Assembly (NCBI RefSeq): GCF_900111935.1
Contig: NZ_FOYN01000004.1
Location: 145,164-209,163 of the forward strand
DNA length: 64,000 bases
Origin: Halorubrum sodomense
Lineage (GTDB): Archaea > Halobacteriota > Halobacteria > Halobacteriales > Haloferacaceae
Direction: 5' to 3'
The notes beneath the pieces are model-generated. The model saw only the letters and a program-made list of their open reading frames with translations. It had not been told where the DNA came from and did not search any database. Of this stretch, positions 34,401-41,672 are shown in pieces; position 1 is the first letter of the stretch; each line of letters starts with the position of its first letter. The position numbers were made by a program, and so were the translations under genes.

Positions 34401-35536
34401 ACTTCGAGTCGGGGGCCGCGTTCTTCGGGTCGACGTTCGCCGATCTCACGTGTCTGGGAACGCGGACCGGCGACGGGTCGGTCGTTGACATGCGGAACTG
34501 TGAGATCGCCGACGGGGCGATCGCGCTCCCGGATGACGGCGACGTCGCCTACGACCTCGCGAACGCGGAGCTCGGCGCGGTCGAACTTTCCGACGGCCTC
34601 GGGGAGACGAGCGACGTGGACCTCTTCGAGTACTTCCGGTTCGCGAACACCAGCTTCGACGGGTTCGACTTCGGGAACTACAAACAGGAACTCGCGGAGG
34701 CCAACTGGCAACTACACACCACCGTCGACGACGCGGAGTTCGTGAACCCCGGAAGACAGGACCTCATCGACGCGCTCGCCGTCGAAGACGAGCTGGACGA
34801 GGTCGACGACAAGCTGGACGGGGAGCTCTTCGACGAGGTCGATCACGTCGGGATGCTCCAAGAACAGACCGGACTGGACAGGGCAGTCATCGAGGAGATC
34901 GCCGACGCCGAGGATGCCTCGGAGATGCCGAGCAGCGAGGCGCTGTACGAGATGACCGGTGACGAGGAGTTCCGTGAGACGACGACGGCCGCCGACCTCG
35001 AAAACACCTACCTGAAGGCCAAAAACGGCGCGGATCAGGTCGGCGACCGACACGTGGCCGCGCAGTTCTTCGTTCAGGAGATGAAGTACAGGCGGGCGAA
35101 AAACTACCGGTTCGTTCGAGACCCGGATCAGGACCCCGATGTGCGACTCGTCTCGGCGGGCAAGTGGTTCGGAAACTACCTGCTGCACCAGTCCTGCGGC
35201 TACGGCGAACGACTGTGGCGAGTCATCTACGCCTCCGTGGTCGTGGTCGTCGGATGGAGCTTCATGTACGCGACGCTCACGGAGGGGACGTCCGGAGACG
35301 CGGCGGGGCTGACCACCGAGGGACTCGACGGCCTCTCGCAGCTCGCGACGCCCGAGGGCGCGGACATCATGGTGAAGAACCTCTACTTCAGCATCGTCAC
35401 GTTCACCACTCTCGGGTACGGCGACATCCAGCCCGTCGGGACGCTGTCTCGGTTCCTCGCGGGCTTAGAGTCGTTCCTCGGCGCCCTTCTGGTCGCGCTC
35501 GTGGTGTTCGTCCTCGGTCGCCGCGTGTCGTGGTGA
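31460..35536 (+). CDS. Giant fusion: HEAT repeats, Cys/His cluster, pentapeptide-type solenoid, K+ channel pore
   Basis: 1,358 aa. Residues 1-370 are helical HEAT repeats (repeated units such as VVALLDDDDATVRNDAVTVL, each about 40 residues). A Cys/His cluster lies at about 475-512 (CSYGRDLGEH, TCHRSPREDGEYCLFH), perhaps zinc binding. Residues about 545-1035 are a long pentapeptide-type beta solenoid with Phe at regular spacing (AWFGKSEFRDGVSF, ATFTDRGDFEGARF). A helical linker follows; then helix RVIYASVVVVVGWSFMYATL, the pore segment and selectivity filter TTLGYGDIQPVG (about 1315-1326), and a last helix FLGALLVALVVFVLGRR. This is the two-helix ion_trans_2 layout, so the protein should be a membrane channel with a very large cytoplasmic sensor. 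Pentapeptide plus channel is known in haloarchaea; I know of no report of the HEAT part. Base use is like that of its neighbours. Confidence 0.9.
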   Translation: MREDAPLSEWAETAASDQDAVVEHVPEVVALLDDDDATVRNDAVTVLSRVAKTRSDAVLDALPALIERLEADDQSVIRHNSALALSRLVENRPEACRDAIEPLVRGLTDGDGDVREKCGRALDNFGPDAAGDIEDASVRAVEDAADRTGAETSTERNEATLALTRLALRYPEEVATHTESLRDRLDDEDNVVRYHAALCLNRIAKRQPHLVVEAVEPLADRLDDPDADVRALASEALASVSEDAPGAVTETSGALADALTDSNDEVRAHAVGACRALVAEYPDVVLPAQFELVDLLADARGETRADAKKALHGLADASPDEVADVLASTRDEDFDTSSVDAVHGEIEAVAEDADGASATDVEPPAGDEVADEAGEKLRELAAVMETAGAETLATFDDDMLREFLTLTDSIDAEAVSGVDAGDLAEMRETVRTALDIDGGDGREASDPATDGEVGAIETGWDEDARVDPAARPDDGCSYGRDLGEHAREQDDDVWTCHRSPREDGEYCLFHAPVEDTDDEAVRDAFLEAIQRPGRGPKEFVGARFGDLNLSFDIVDGPDNYPIDLRYATVEGSINCRRAEFGQPLWFEGGRVAGGMNCNVVTFKTWASFEGTTMEHAWFGKSEFRDGVSFDNATIREEALFTGATFTDRGDFEGARFGAHAEFSRTVFDSASFEHAHAAGTLDLGHVVCDRSLKMGAIEAEDDIKIRGGRVRNLRLSDADVDGDVSASKLTVEKTIHASDARVGGTLSVSSAEVRQDVLCQDLTAGGVDFDAASVAKRFSFQRTRVAGDCAFSGVSFGDVTTFQGAEIDGDMDLSLGTFEELLTLREAEVGGSLEASSASVGEQADFVHLDVGGDCDLSSVTFGGTVMFFEGTIEGGLDISSSRFEGQLSLSMTVEGEFDGDVARFEDDVNVVDTSVGGPTTFSNATFGRDALFQLCELRDACAFDDAEFAEDASFAQTVVEGPASFETITVGGVANFDGVNFESGAAFFGSTFADLTCLGTRTGDGSVVDMRNCEIADGAIALPDDGDVAYDLANAELGAVELSDGLGETSDVDLFEYFRFANTSFDGFDFGNYKQELAEANWQLHTTVDDAEFVNPGRQDLIDALAVEDELDEVDDKLDGELFDEVDHVGMLQEQTGLDRAVIEEIADAEDASEMPSSEALYEMTGDEEFRETTTAADLENTYLKAKNGADQVGDRHVAAQFFVQEMKYRRAKNYRFVRDPDQDPDVRLVSAGKWFGNYLLHQSCGYGERLWRVIYASVVVVVGWSFMYATLTEGTSGDAAGLTTEGLDGLSQLATPEGADIMVKNLYFSIVTFTTLGYGDIQPVGTLSRFLAGLESFLGALLVALVVFVLGRRVSW

Positions 35537-35689
35537 CGCTCGGTGACCGATCGCGAACGGGGCGTCGATCGATAGCGCTCCGTCTCGGCTTCAAAACGAT
35601 CCACTGAGACGCCTCGGGGCGGCCCGTTGAGACACCCACGTGGCCGCGGATACCTGTCAGTAGAGGCTGGAAAAAGTATATGCGGGAAG

Positions 35690-35762
35690 TGGGCCGGCAC
35701 GAATTTGAATCGTGGTTACGGCCACCCGAAGGCCGAAGGATACCAAGCTACCCCACCGGCCC
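35690..35762 (-). tRNA. tRNA-Pro (anticodon CGG)
   Basis: On the minus strand the 73-nt gene has acceptor stem GGGCCGG/CCGGCCC, anticodon stem CGGCC/GGCCG with loop TTCGGGT (anticodon CGG, G at 37 as in proline tRNAs), T-arm CACGA-TTCAAAT-TCGTG and discriminator A. CCA is not encoded and no intron is seen. Confidence 0.95.
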
Positions 35763-35888
35763 GCACTCGATTGAAGGCCGCTCGTTCTTTTAATCCTTCC
35801 GAAAGGGGGGCGATCGGAGAGGTACAGTCAGCATGCGGATCAATGATGTCTGGGAGGATTGACGGCAGCCACGGGCACCGCCGAAGAT
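35763..35888. other. Spacer between tRNA-Pro and element A
   Basis: No gene is seen. It holds the upstream (minus-strand) promoter of tRNA-Pro, with TTTTAATCC near 35789-35797, and short low-complexity runs. The next 440 bases are the structured repeat element A. Confidence 0.5.
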
Positions 35889-36330
35889 CCCTCGTTCATT
35901 TATAAGTGTCAGAAAAGCAGATAGACGGTGGACACCACCAAAGCCCCAGTCGCTCGCTTATAAATGGTTGATCTCGGATCCTCGGTGGACACTACCAAAG
36001 CCCCAGCCGCTCGCTTATAAATGGTTGATCTCGGATCCTCGGTGGACACCACCAAAGCCCCAGCCGCGAGGCCGACGTACGCTCGCTGCGATACACAGTC
36101 GGTCGCTAACGCTCCCTCCTTGCGGTACTTGTGTCGCCTACGTCGGCCTCGCGGCTGCCCCTTTGAGTCCCACCCGACCGCGATCGCACCGCAGCCTCAC
36201 GCCTCCCCAGCCTCGCGGCTCACGCTTCGCGGCTTCGCCGCTCGCGTTCGCCGCGTCCCTCGCGCGTGCGACTCGCGCCCTGTCGGGCGCTCGTCGGCAC
36301 GCGCCACCGCACCGCGTCCTTATTTATAAA
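35889..36330 (-). ncRNA. Element A: structured non-coding repeat, copy 1
   Basis: Read on the minus strand it starts with TATA-like TTTATAAATA (36321-36330, overlapping the stop of the CHY-finger gene). It then has hairpin GCGCCC-GACA-GGGCGC (36275-36290), a three-tier stem ending in GCGGC-GAA-GCCGC (36229-36241), a block including GACTCAAAGGGGCAGCCGCG (36147-36171), a 16-bp perfect long-range stem (36139-36154 with 36064-36079) and a 57-bp tandem array. Element B (52460-52872) has the same blocks in the same order in opposite orientation, with paired base changes in the stems. No protein is encoded. I infer a structured RNA or a mobile non-coding element. Confidence 0.6.
35926..36066 (-). 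repeat. 57-bp tandem array of element A (2.5 units)
   Basis: Units begin at 35926, 35983 and 36040 (exact 57-bp period). On the minus strand each has CTGGGGCTTTGGTGGTGT, a 24-base inner part with GATC-CGA-GATC, then TTTATAAGCGAGCGG. The outer 33 bases are shared with the array at 52701; the inner part is not. Every unit contains a TATA-like TTTATAAG. Confidence 0.9.
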
Positions 36331-36740
36331 TCGTCGTTGCCGTCTCCGTCGTCCGAACCCTCAACCTCGAAGTACCGGTGGCGGTGTTTCCGACAGCCGG
36401 GGTTGAACGCGGCGCCGCACGCGGGGCAGGCGTCGTCGTCGGCCTCGAGGTATTCGCGGGCCGTGAGCGTCGTCCGGCAGGCGCCGCACAGCACCGCCGG
36501 CTCGTCGAAGCGCTCGCGGGGCCACGGGACCGCCTCGTGGTCGGCGGCCGCGTCGTGGCAGGCGTCGCAGGGGTAGTACGTCCCACAGCAGCCGAACCGG
36601 AGCGCGACCACGTCGACCGGGTCGTCCCAGTGCGCGCAGCGCGTCTCGGGGTCGATGTCGATTCCACGCAGGGGCACCTCGAAGCGCGGGTCGGTGTCGG
36701 GCGCGGTCGTCGTCTCGCGGTCGGAGGGGTCGGTCGACAT
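36324..36740 (-). CDS. CHY-type zinc finger protein
   Basis: 138 aa. The CHY zinc-finger domain runs from GIDIDPETRCAHWDDPVDVVALRFGCCGTYYPCDACHDAAADH to CPACGAAFNPGCRKHRHRYF; cysteine and histidine pairs in the order C-x-H, C-C, C-x2-C-H, H, C-x2-C, C-x2-C, C-x2-H-x-H bind three zinc ions. Eukaryotic and yeast relatives are chaperone- or ubiquitin-linked; the archaeal role is unknown. Of two ATGs, MSTDPSDRE (36740) lies clear of the upstream trmY gene; MPATDPPAM eight codons earlier overlaps trmY's stop. The gene's TAA overlaps the promoter of element A. Confidence 0.82.
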   Translation of the reverse strand: MSTDPSDRETTTAPDTDPRFEVPLRGIDIDPETRCAHWDDPVDVVALRFGCCGTYYPCDACHDAAADHEAVPWPRERFDEPAVLCGACRTTLTAREYLEADDDACPACGAAFNPGCRKHRHRYFEVEGSDDGDGNDDL

Positions 36741-36750
36741 CGCCGGAGGG

Positions 36751-37365
36751 TCAGTAGCTGGCATACCCGTCCGTGTCGAGCCAGTTGTGGACCACGGTGA
36801 CGGCGTGGTCCGCGTGGAGCAGCTCGGGCCCGACGCGCAGTCGCCGCTCGGCGCGGCCGGCGATCGCATCGGCCTCCGATTCGGCGAAGTCGTGGTGGTC
36901 CGAGAGGACGAACACGGGATCCTCGGGGGGCTCGGCGTCGACGAGCGGATCGCCGTCCTCGTGGAGCTGGACGAGCGTCCCGTCCGGCCCGCGCCCGTCC
37001 CCGCCGACGAGCCGGTCGAGCGTCGCGTCGAGGCCCATCCGGCGGAGTTCGACGCCGGGCGAGACGTCCGCGGGCATGTGGCCGATCGCGTCCGCCTTGG
37101 CGTCGAGCGCGTCGCGGACCCGCGCGGCGACGTTGCGCTCGTCGGGGTGAAGGCGTCTGAGGCTGTCGGCGTCGAAGGTGACCGTGAACTCGTCGGCGAT
37201 CACGAGGTGGACCCGGACCGCCTCGCGGATCCCGTGCGAGAGGAAGACGCCGGCGCTCACGCACCGGCAAAGCAGGTCGAGCCGCCCGGCCCCGGGGATG
37301 TCCGACAGCGAGATCGCGTCGGGGTCGGTGGGGACGTCGCGGCCGACGACGACGAACTGGCGCAT
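36751..37365 (-). CDS. trmY: tRNA pseudouridine(54) N1-methyltransferase TrmY
   Basis: 204 aa SPOUT-class enzyme that converts pseudouridine-54 in the T-loop of archaeal tRNAs to N1-methylpseudouridine. RQFVVVGRDVPTDPDAISLSDIPGAGRLDLLCRCVSAGVFLSHGIREAV at the N-terminus is diagnostic; the knot's AdoMet-binding part is DPVFVLSDHHDF, followed by LRVGPELLHADHAVTVVHNWLD. The reading frame runs 47 codons further up, but MRQFVVVGRD is the known family start. The downstream CHY-finger gene begins right at its end, so they probably form one transcription unit. Confidence 0.93.
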   Translation of the reverse strand: MRQFVVVGRDVPTDPDAISLSDIPGAGRLDLLCRCVSAGVFLSHGIREAVRVHLVIADEFTVTFDADSLRRLHPDERNVAARVRDALDAKADAIGHMPADVSPGVELRRMGLDATLDRLVGGDGRGPDGTLVQLHEDGDPLVDAEPPEDPVFVLSDHHDFAESEADAIAGRAERRLRVGPELLHADHAVTVVHNWLDTDGYASY

Positions 37366-37416
37366 GTCCGTGGCTCGCCCCGGATCCTCATAAGGCGTGC
37401 GACCCGATCGCCGGGT

Positions 37417-37557
37417 ATGAGCCTCACCGGCCTGTGTCAGGTCTGCGAGGCGGCCACGGCGAGCCGGACCTGTGACCGCTGCGGGCGCGCCGTCTGCGAC
37501 GACCACTGGGACGAGAGCGCGCGCGCCTGCTCCGGGTGCGCCGCCGGCCGCGGGTAG
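37417..37557 (+). CDS. HIT-type zinc-finger mini-protein
   Basis: 46 aa. Eight metal ligands are visible: C7, C10, C19, C22, C27, H30, C38 and C41 (GLCQVCE, RTCDRCGRAVCDDHW, ACSGCAAG), the cross-brace pattern of HIT-type zinc fingers that bind two zinc ions. Such mini-proteins are common in haloarchaea and are regulatory or protein-binding. ATG 37417 is the only in-frame start that gives a complete finger. It is divergent from trmY and converges on pyrF. Confidence 0.75.
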   Translation: MSLTGLCQVCEAATASRTCDRCGRAVCDDHWDESARACSGCAAGRG

Positions 37558-37582
37558 CTCGGTTCGCTCGGCGAGCCGGTCG

Positions 37583-38413
37583 TTATCGGTGCCGGTTCAG
37601 CCGCTTCGTGAGCCGCTTCGCCGCGTCGCCCGCCGCGCCGAAGTAGGTCGCCTCGTCGCCGGGGCGGCTCGACTCCTCGCCGGCGAAGATGATCCCGCGC
37701 GAGGAGTTCACGAGGCCGACGTCGACCGGGAGGTCCGGGCGCGCCGCGAGCCCGTGCTCGACCGCGGCCTCTGCGTCGCCGCCCTGCGCGCCGACGCCGG
37801 GCACGAGGAAGGGGATCTCGGGGACGATCTCGCGGACCTCGGCCAGCTCCTCCGGCGCCGTCGCCCCGACCACGAGGCCAACGTTGTCGTTCGCGTTCCA
37901 CACGTCCGCGAGCGCGGCGACGCGCTCGTAGAGAGGCTCGCCCGAGGCGAGTTCGAGGTCCTGGAGGTCGGCGCCGCCCGGGTTCGAGGTGCGACAGAGC
38001 GCGAACACGCCCTTCTCCGCGCGGTCGAGGAACGGCTGGAGCGAGTCGCGCCCGAGGTACGGGTTCACGGTGATCGCGTCGACGTGGTCGAGGACCTCGG
38101 CGTACCGCCGCGCCGTGTTGCCGATGTCGCCGCGTTTGGCGTCGAGGAGGACCGGGACCCCCTTTCCCTCCGCGTACGCCGCGGTCTCGCGGAGCGCGCG
38201 CCAGCCGTCGGGGTCCTCGTAGAACGCCGCGTTCGGCTTGTAGCAGGCGGCGTGCTCGTGGGTCGCGTCGATGATCCGTCGGTTGAACGCCCACCGCGGG
38301 AGGTCGGCGTCGGTCACGTGTTCGGGGAGCCGACTCGGGTCGGGGTCGAGCCCGACCGAGACGACGCTGTCGACCGCGTCGATCCGGTCCGCGAGCGTCT
38401 CGAAGAAACCCAT
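37583..38413 (-). CDS. pyrF: Orotidine 5'-phosphate decarboxylase
   Basis: 276 aa TIM barrel catalysing the last step of UMP synthesis (OMP to UMP plus CO2). This is the longer bacterial/archaeal subfamily 2: SVGLDPDPSRLP, ACYKPNAAFYEDPDGWRAL, the catalytic VLLDAKRGDIGNTARRYAEVL (Lys and Asp pair), DAITVNPYLGRDSLQPFL, FLVPGVGAQGGDAEAAV and LVNSSRGIIFA (phosphate loop). The start MGFFETLADRIDAV is typical. It is followed, 47 bp upstream in genomic order, by an ATP-grasp gene on the same strand with no evident link. Confidence 0.95.
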   Translation of the reverse strand: MGFFETLADRIDAVDSVVSVGLDPDPSRLPEHVTDADLPRWAFNRRIIDATHEHAACYKPNAAFYEDPDGWRALRETAAYAEGKGVPVLLDAKRGDIGNTARRYAEVLDHVDAITVNPYLGRDSLQPFLDRAEKGVFALCRTSNPGGADLQDLELASGEPLYERVAALADVWNANDNVGLVVGATAPEELAEVREIVPEIPFLVPGVGAQGGDAEAAVEHGLAARPDLPVDVGLVNSSRGIIFAGEESSRPGDEATYFGAAGDAAKRLTKRLNRHR

Positions 38414-38460
38414 ACGCGCCCTGTGGCGGCGGGCGCACTAACCGTTGTGTTCCGAGCTCG

Positions 38461-39774
38461 TTAACAGGAGCAGTAGTACTCGCGGTCGACGAACTCCGTC
38501 TCGAACAGCTTCGCGGCCGGTCCCGGGTCGGCGGGGCGGTAGACGCCGGTGGTGAGGTTCCCCTCTCGCTCGAACTCGCCGGAGACGAGGCGTCGCCAGT
38601 CGGCGGCCGACAGCTGGTCCCAGAACGTCTCATCGCCCGCGAGCAGCGAGAGGTAGTCGGGGAGGTACACCCACCGCGTCGGCTCGACGCCGTCCGACTC
38701 GTAGGTCGCGTCGGTGACCGCGGCGTAGGCGGCCATCGGGAGGTTCGCGCCCGCGGCGACCGGCATCGAGATCCACTTCCACGGCCGGGTGTTGACGTCG
38801 AGCAGCAGGAACTCGTCGCGCGCCTCGTCGTAGACGAACTCCGACTCGCTGATCCCGTGGTAGCCCGCGTCGTCGAGGACGGCGAGCGCGCGCTCCTCGA
38901 TCGCGGGTTCGTCCGCGGTCTCGACGAGACAGGAGGTGCCGAAGTCGCGCGGGTATCGCACCGCGGCGTTGCCGACGACCGCGAGCGCGTCGTCGCTCCC
39001 CGACGGGGGGACGTACGACGCAAGCGAGTGGTCCTTCCCGGTCGCGATGTCGACGCGCTTCTGGGCCATCACGGCGATCCCCTCCTCGCTCGCGGCCGCG
39101 ACGACGTCCGCGAACTCCTCACGGTCCGCGACCTCGATCACGTTCGTACCGAACGCCTCCTCGAAGTCGCGCTTGAGTTCGGGCTTCACCACCAGCGGGA
39201 AGCCGAGCGCGTCGGCGGCCTCCTCGACCGACGCGTCCGCGTCTCGCGTCCCCGCCGCCGCGGTCTCCGCCAGCCGGTACGTCTCCGGGTAGGGCACGCC
39301 GAGCGCCTCGCAGGTCGCGTACAGTTCCGACTTGTTCAACACGTCGTCGAGCGTCTCGCTCCCCGCGAACGGGAGTCGGACGCCGTCCGGGTCGGCCTCG
39401 GCGTACGAGAGCGCCCACTCGTCCATACAGCCGAACGCGACCGCCTCGGTGCCCGCGGCGTCGACGATCGCCTCCACGTCCTCGCGGAACCCGTCGAGGT
39501 CGTCGAGCGGGTACGTCACCGCCCCCGCGAAGTCGACCGCGTCGGACGGCGGGGCGAGCCCGTCGTGGGTAACGGTCCCGGTCCCAGCGTCGCCGGCGTC
39601 GCCGGCGCCGCCCGCGCGGTCGAGCGCGATCACGGGCACGTCGTGGGCGTCGAGCGCGTGAGCGACGCCGAGTCCGGTGATGTGCGCGTTGCTGACGAGC
39701 GCCGGCGGTCGGTCGAAGTCGGCGTCCGCGAGCGCGTCGATCAGTCCCTCGGTGGATCGAAACTGGTCTGCCAT
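38461..39774 (-). CDS. ATP-grasp carboxylate-amine ligase family protein
   Basis: 437 aa. The ATP-grasp order is present: an N-terminal pre-ATP-grasp domain (ALVSNAHITGLGVAHALDAHDVPVIALDR), then LNKSELYATCEALGVPYPETY, GFPLVVKPELKRDFEEAFGTNV, AQKRVDIATGKDHSLASY and the metal site LLLDVNTRPWKWISMPVAAG. The late CRLLD-like tail ends in YYCSC with two Cys. Ligases of this group join a carboxylate to an amine; the pathway cannot be told. The frame continues far upstream, but MADQFRSTEG is the natural start. Confidence 0.82.
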   Translation of the reverse strand: MADQFRSTEGLIDALADADFDRPPALVSNAHITGLGVAHALDAHDVPVIALDRAGGAGDAGDAGTGTVTHDGLAPPSDAVDFAGAVTYPLDDLDGFREDVEAIVDAAGTEAVAFGCMDEWALSYAEADPDGVRLPFAGSETLDDVLNKSELYATCEALGVPYPETYRLAETAAAGTRDADASVEEAADALGFPLVVKPELKRDFEEAFGTNVIEVADREEFADVVAAASEEGIAVMAQKRVDIATGKDHSLASYVPPSGSDDALAVVGNAAVRYPRDFGTSCLVETADEPAIEERALAVLDDAGYHGISESEFVYDEARDEFLLLDVNTRPWKWISMPVAAGANLPMAAYAAVTDATYESDGVEPTRWVYLPDYLSLLAGDETFWDQLSAADWRRLVSGEFEREGNLTTGVYRPADPGPAAKLFETEFVDREYYCSC

Positions 39775-39924
39775 ACCCCGTCTCGTCGGTCGACGCACAA
39801 AAGCGTCCCACGTACCGGTTCGGAGTGCCCGTATCGACGACGAGAAGCGACGCGTCGACACCGGAGGCGTGGCTCTCGCGGTCGACGCGAGCGCCTTTTC
39901 AGGCCGCGTCGCCTCCGGATCGGT

Positions 39925-40503
39925 ATGACGGAATCCGACGACGCCGAACCGGACGCCGAGCGCGTCGACGCGGTCGACGAGCCCGACGCGGCCGACGAGC
40001 CCGACGCGGCCGACGAACTCCCCGACCGGGTCCGGCGGGCGTTCGCGGACCGCGGCTCCTTCGAGCGCGACGGCGACGCGTGGGTCTCGACGACGACCGC
40101 GTTCGACGGGCGCGTCCGCGCCGAGCCGACAGAGGCGGAACGAATCGGATTCGCGGTGACCGTCCGCGTGCCGATGCTCTCGGCGGTCACCGCCGACGAG
40201 GTCGCCGCCGTGGTCGAGGACGGCTGGGCCGACACCTTCGAGCGACGCGCGGTCGACGTCGGCGGGGTCACCCGCCGCGAGCGCGAGTTCGATCCGGTCG
40301 TCGAGCGCGAGGGCGACGAGATCCGAGTCACCTACGCGTTCACGGACAGCAACGAGCGTCGCGGCGTCGACGACGCGGGCGCGCTGATCGACTTCGTCGA
40401 GGGGACGTACGTCCAGGGCGTGATTCCCGGCTACGAGTACACGGAGCCCGTCTCGGACCTGCTCTCGGCCGCGCGCCGGCAGGGCGGCGACGGTGCCGTC
40501 TGA
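39925..40503 (+). CDS. DUF5813-like haloarchaeal protein
   Basis: 192 aa, acidic. The N-terminal 33 residues hold two DEPDAA direct repeats; the body (LPDRVRRAFADRGSFERDGDAWVSTTTAFDGRVRAE, GFAVTVRVPMLSAVTADEVAAVVEDGWADTF, EFDPVVEREGDEIRVTYAF, GVIPGYEYTEPVSDLLSAARR) matches a widely shared haloarchaeal family recalled as DUF5813, function unknown. TATA-like CCTTTTC 26 bases before ATG indicates a leaderless message. The stop codon falls in a 20-bp tandem duplication. Confidence 0.78.
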   Translation: MTESDDAEPDAERVDAVDEPDAADEPDAADELPDRVRRAFADRGSFERDGDAWVSTTTAFDGRVRAEPTEAERIGFAVTVRVPMLSAVTADEVAAVVEDGWADTFERRAVDVGGVTRREREFDPVVEREGDEIRVTYAFTDSNERRGVDDAGALIDFVEGTYVQGVIPGYEYTEPVSDLLSAARRQGGDGAV

Positions 40504-40523
40504 GCGGCGACGGTGCCGTCTGA
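40484..40523. repeat. 20-bp perfect duplication containing the DUF5813 stop codon
   Basis: GCGGCGACGGTGCCGTCTGA occurs twice in tandem; each copy ends with TGA. The first TGA is the stop of the DUF5813-like gene, so the second copy is non-coding. This is a simple slippage duplication. Confidence 0.85.
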
Positions 40524-40582
40524 GCGGCGGCGACCCGGTCCGGGGACGATAGGGGGAAGTGTCGGCGGCCCGTACGGCGACC

Positions 40583-40906
40583 ATGCTCGCGCTGTTCGGG
40601 TTCGGCAGCCTCCTCGCCTTGGTCGCGTTCCACACGTTCCTCGCCGGGGTCGCGACCCGATTCTTTCGGATTCAGCTCTCGACGTCGTGGGGATCCGTCG
40701 TGTACACGCTCGTGTTGACGCCAGTGCTGTTGTTCGTCTCGACGATCGTCTTCACGGGCGTGCTCGGCGTCGGGACCGGGATCGACGTCGGGAGTTCGAC
40801 GATCCTGCTGTCGCTGCTGGTCGCGCTCCCGCTGGCGCTGGGCGTCGCGATCGACTACCTCTACGTCCCGTCGCCAGAGGAGTACGAACTGCCGGACACG
40901 CGCTGA
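40583..40906 (+). CDS. Small haloarchaeal membrane protein
   Basis: 107 aa with three hydrophobic helices: LALFGFGSLLALVAFHTFLAGVATRFF, SVVYTLVLTPVLLFVSTIVFTGVLGVG and TILLSLLVALPLALGVAIDYLYV; the last 15 residues are soluble (PSPEEYELPDTR). It recalls a conserved haloarchaeal family without function. The ATG at 40583 follows a promoter-free spacer of 79 bp; an eight-codon extension upstream is possible but less likely. Confidence 0.68.
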   Translation: MLALFGFGSLLALVAFHTFLAGVATRFFRIQLSTSWGSVVYTLVLTPVLLFVSTIVFTGVLGVGTGIDVGSSTILLSLLVALPLALGVAIDYLYVPSPEEYELPDTR

Positions 40907-40953
40907 GGGACTCGCGAACAGGGATCTCAGCGTTCGAGCGAACCGGAGGCCTC

Positions 40954-41547
40954 TCAGCGTTCGACGAGGTCCGCGACGACTTCCTCGACGCGAGCGACCA
41001 CGTCCTCTGGCGCGCGCGTCGCGTCGACCCGGTGGAACCGGCCGGGGTCGGCGTCGATGAGGCGCTCGTAGTTGTCGCGAACGGCCGCGAGGTAGCCGTC
41101 TCGCTCGAACTTGTCGGTCCGGCCGGCGCGCTCGGCCGCGGTCTTCGGATCCAGATCGAGGTATATCGTCGCGTCCGGCGGGCGGGAGAACGCGGCGTGG
41201 ATCCCGCGGACGTACTCCACGGGCCGCTCGATCCCGGCGTCGGCGCGCGCGAGCGTCGCCCCCTGATAGGCGAACCGAGAGTCCGAGTAGCGGTCGGCTA
41301 TCACCAGGTCGCCGTCGGAAAGCGCCGGCCGCACGGTCTCCGAGAGGTGGTTCGCGTGGTCGGCGGTGTACAGGAACAGCTCCGCGAGCGGGTCGGCCTC
41401 CGGGTCGCCCATCGACCGCGCCACCGCCTCCCCGTACCAGCTGTCGGTGGGTTCGCGGGTGAACGTCGCGTCGGGGTACACGTCGTGGAGCGCCTCCCAG
41501 ACGGTCGTCTTGCCGCTGCCGTCGAGCCCCTCCAGCGTGATCAGCAT
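40954..41547 (-). CDS. tmk: Thymidylate kinase
   Basis: 197 aa, P-loop kinase that phosphorylates dTMP to dTDP. The Walker A motif is [18 protein letters not shown], the DR(Y/S) motif is [22 protein letters not shown], the lid/LID arginines are in [19 protein letters not shown], and the phosphate-binding [11 protein letters not shown] is also typical. The reading frame is open 115 codons further up, but [10 protein letters not shown] is the family start. It is divergent from the CNNM/CBS gene at 41717. Confidence 0.92.
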   Translation of the reverse strand: MLITLEGLDGSGKTTVWEALHDVYPDATFTREPTDSWYGEAVARSMGDPEADPLAELFLYTADHANHLSETVRPALSDGDLVIADRYSDSRFAYQGATLARADAGIERPVEYVRGIHAAFSRPPDATIYLDLDPKTAAERAGRTDKFERDGYLAAVRDNYERLIDADPGRFHRVDATRAPEDVVARVEEVVADLVER

Positions 41548-41642
41548 GGTGGCGTTCCGCCGCCGCGACGAATAAACGACCCGGGTCGCGGCGGCGCAGT
41601 CCGGGGCGCCTCGCCGCGAGCGCGACGCCCGTCCGACCGCCC

Positions 41643-41648
41643 TTTTTA
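41643..41648 (+). promoter_or_regulatory. TATA-like box before the CNNM/CBS gene
   Basis: TTTTTA is centred about 27 bases before an ATG at 41673, which opens a 16-codon frame that ends across the start of the CNNM gene. Confidence 0.45.
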
Positions 41649-41672
41649 GTGACCGCTCCCCGAACGGCGGGC

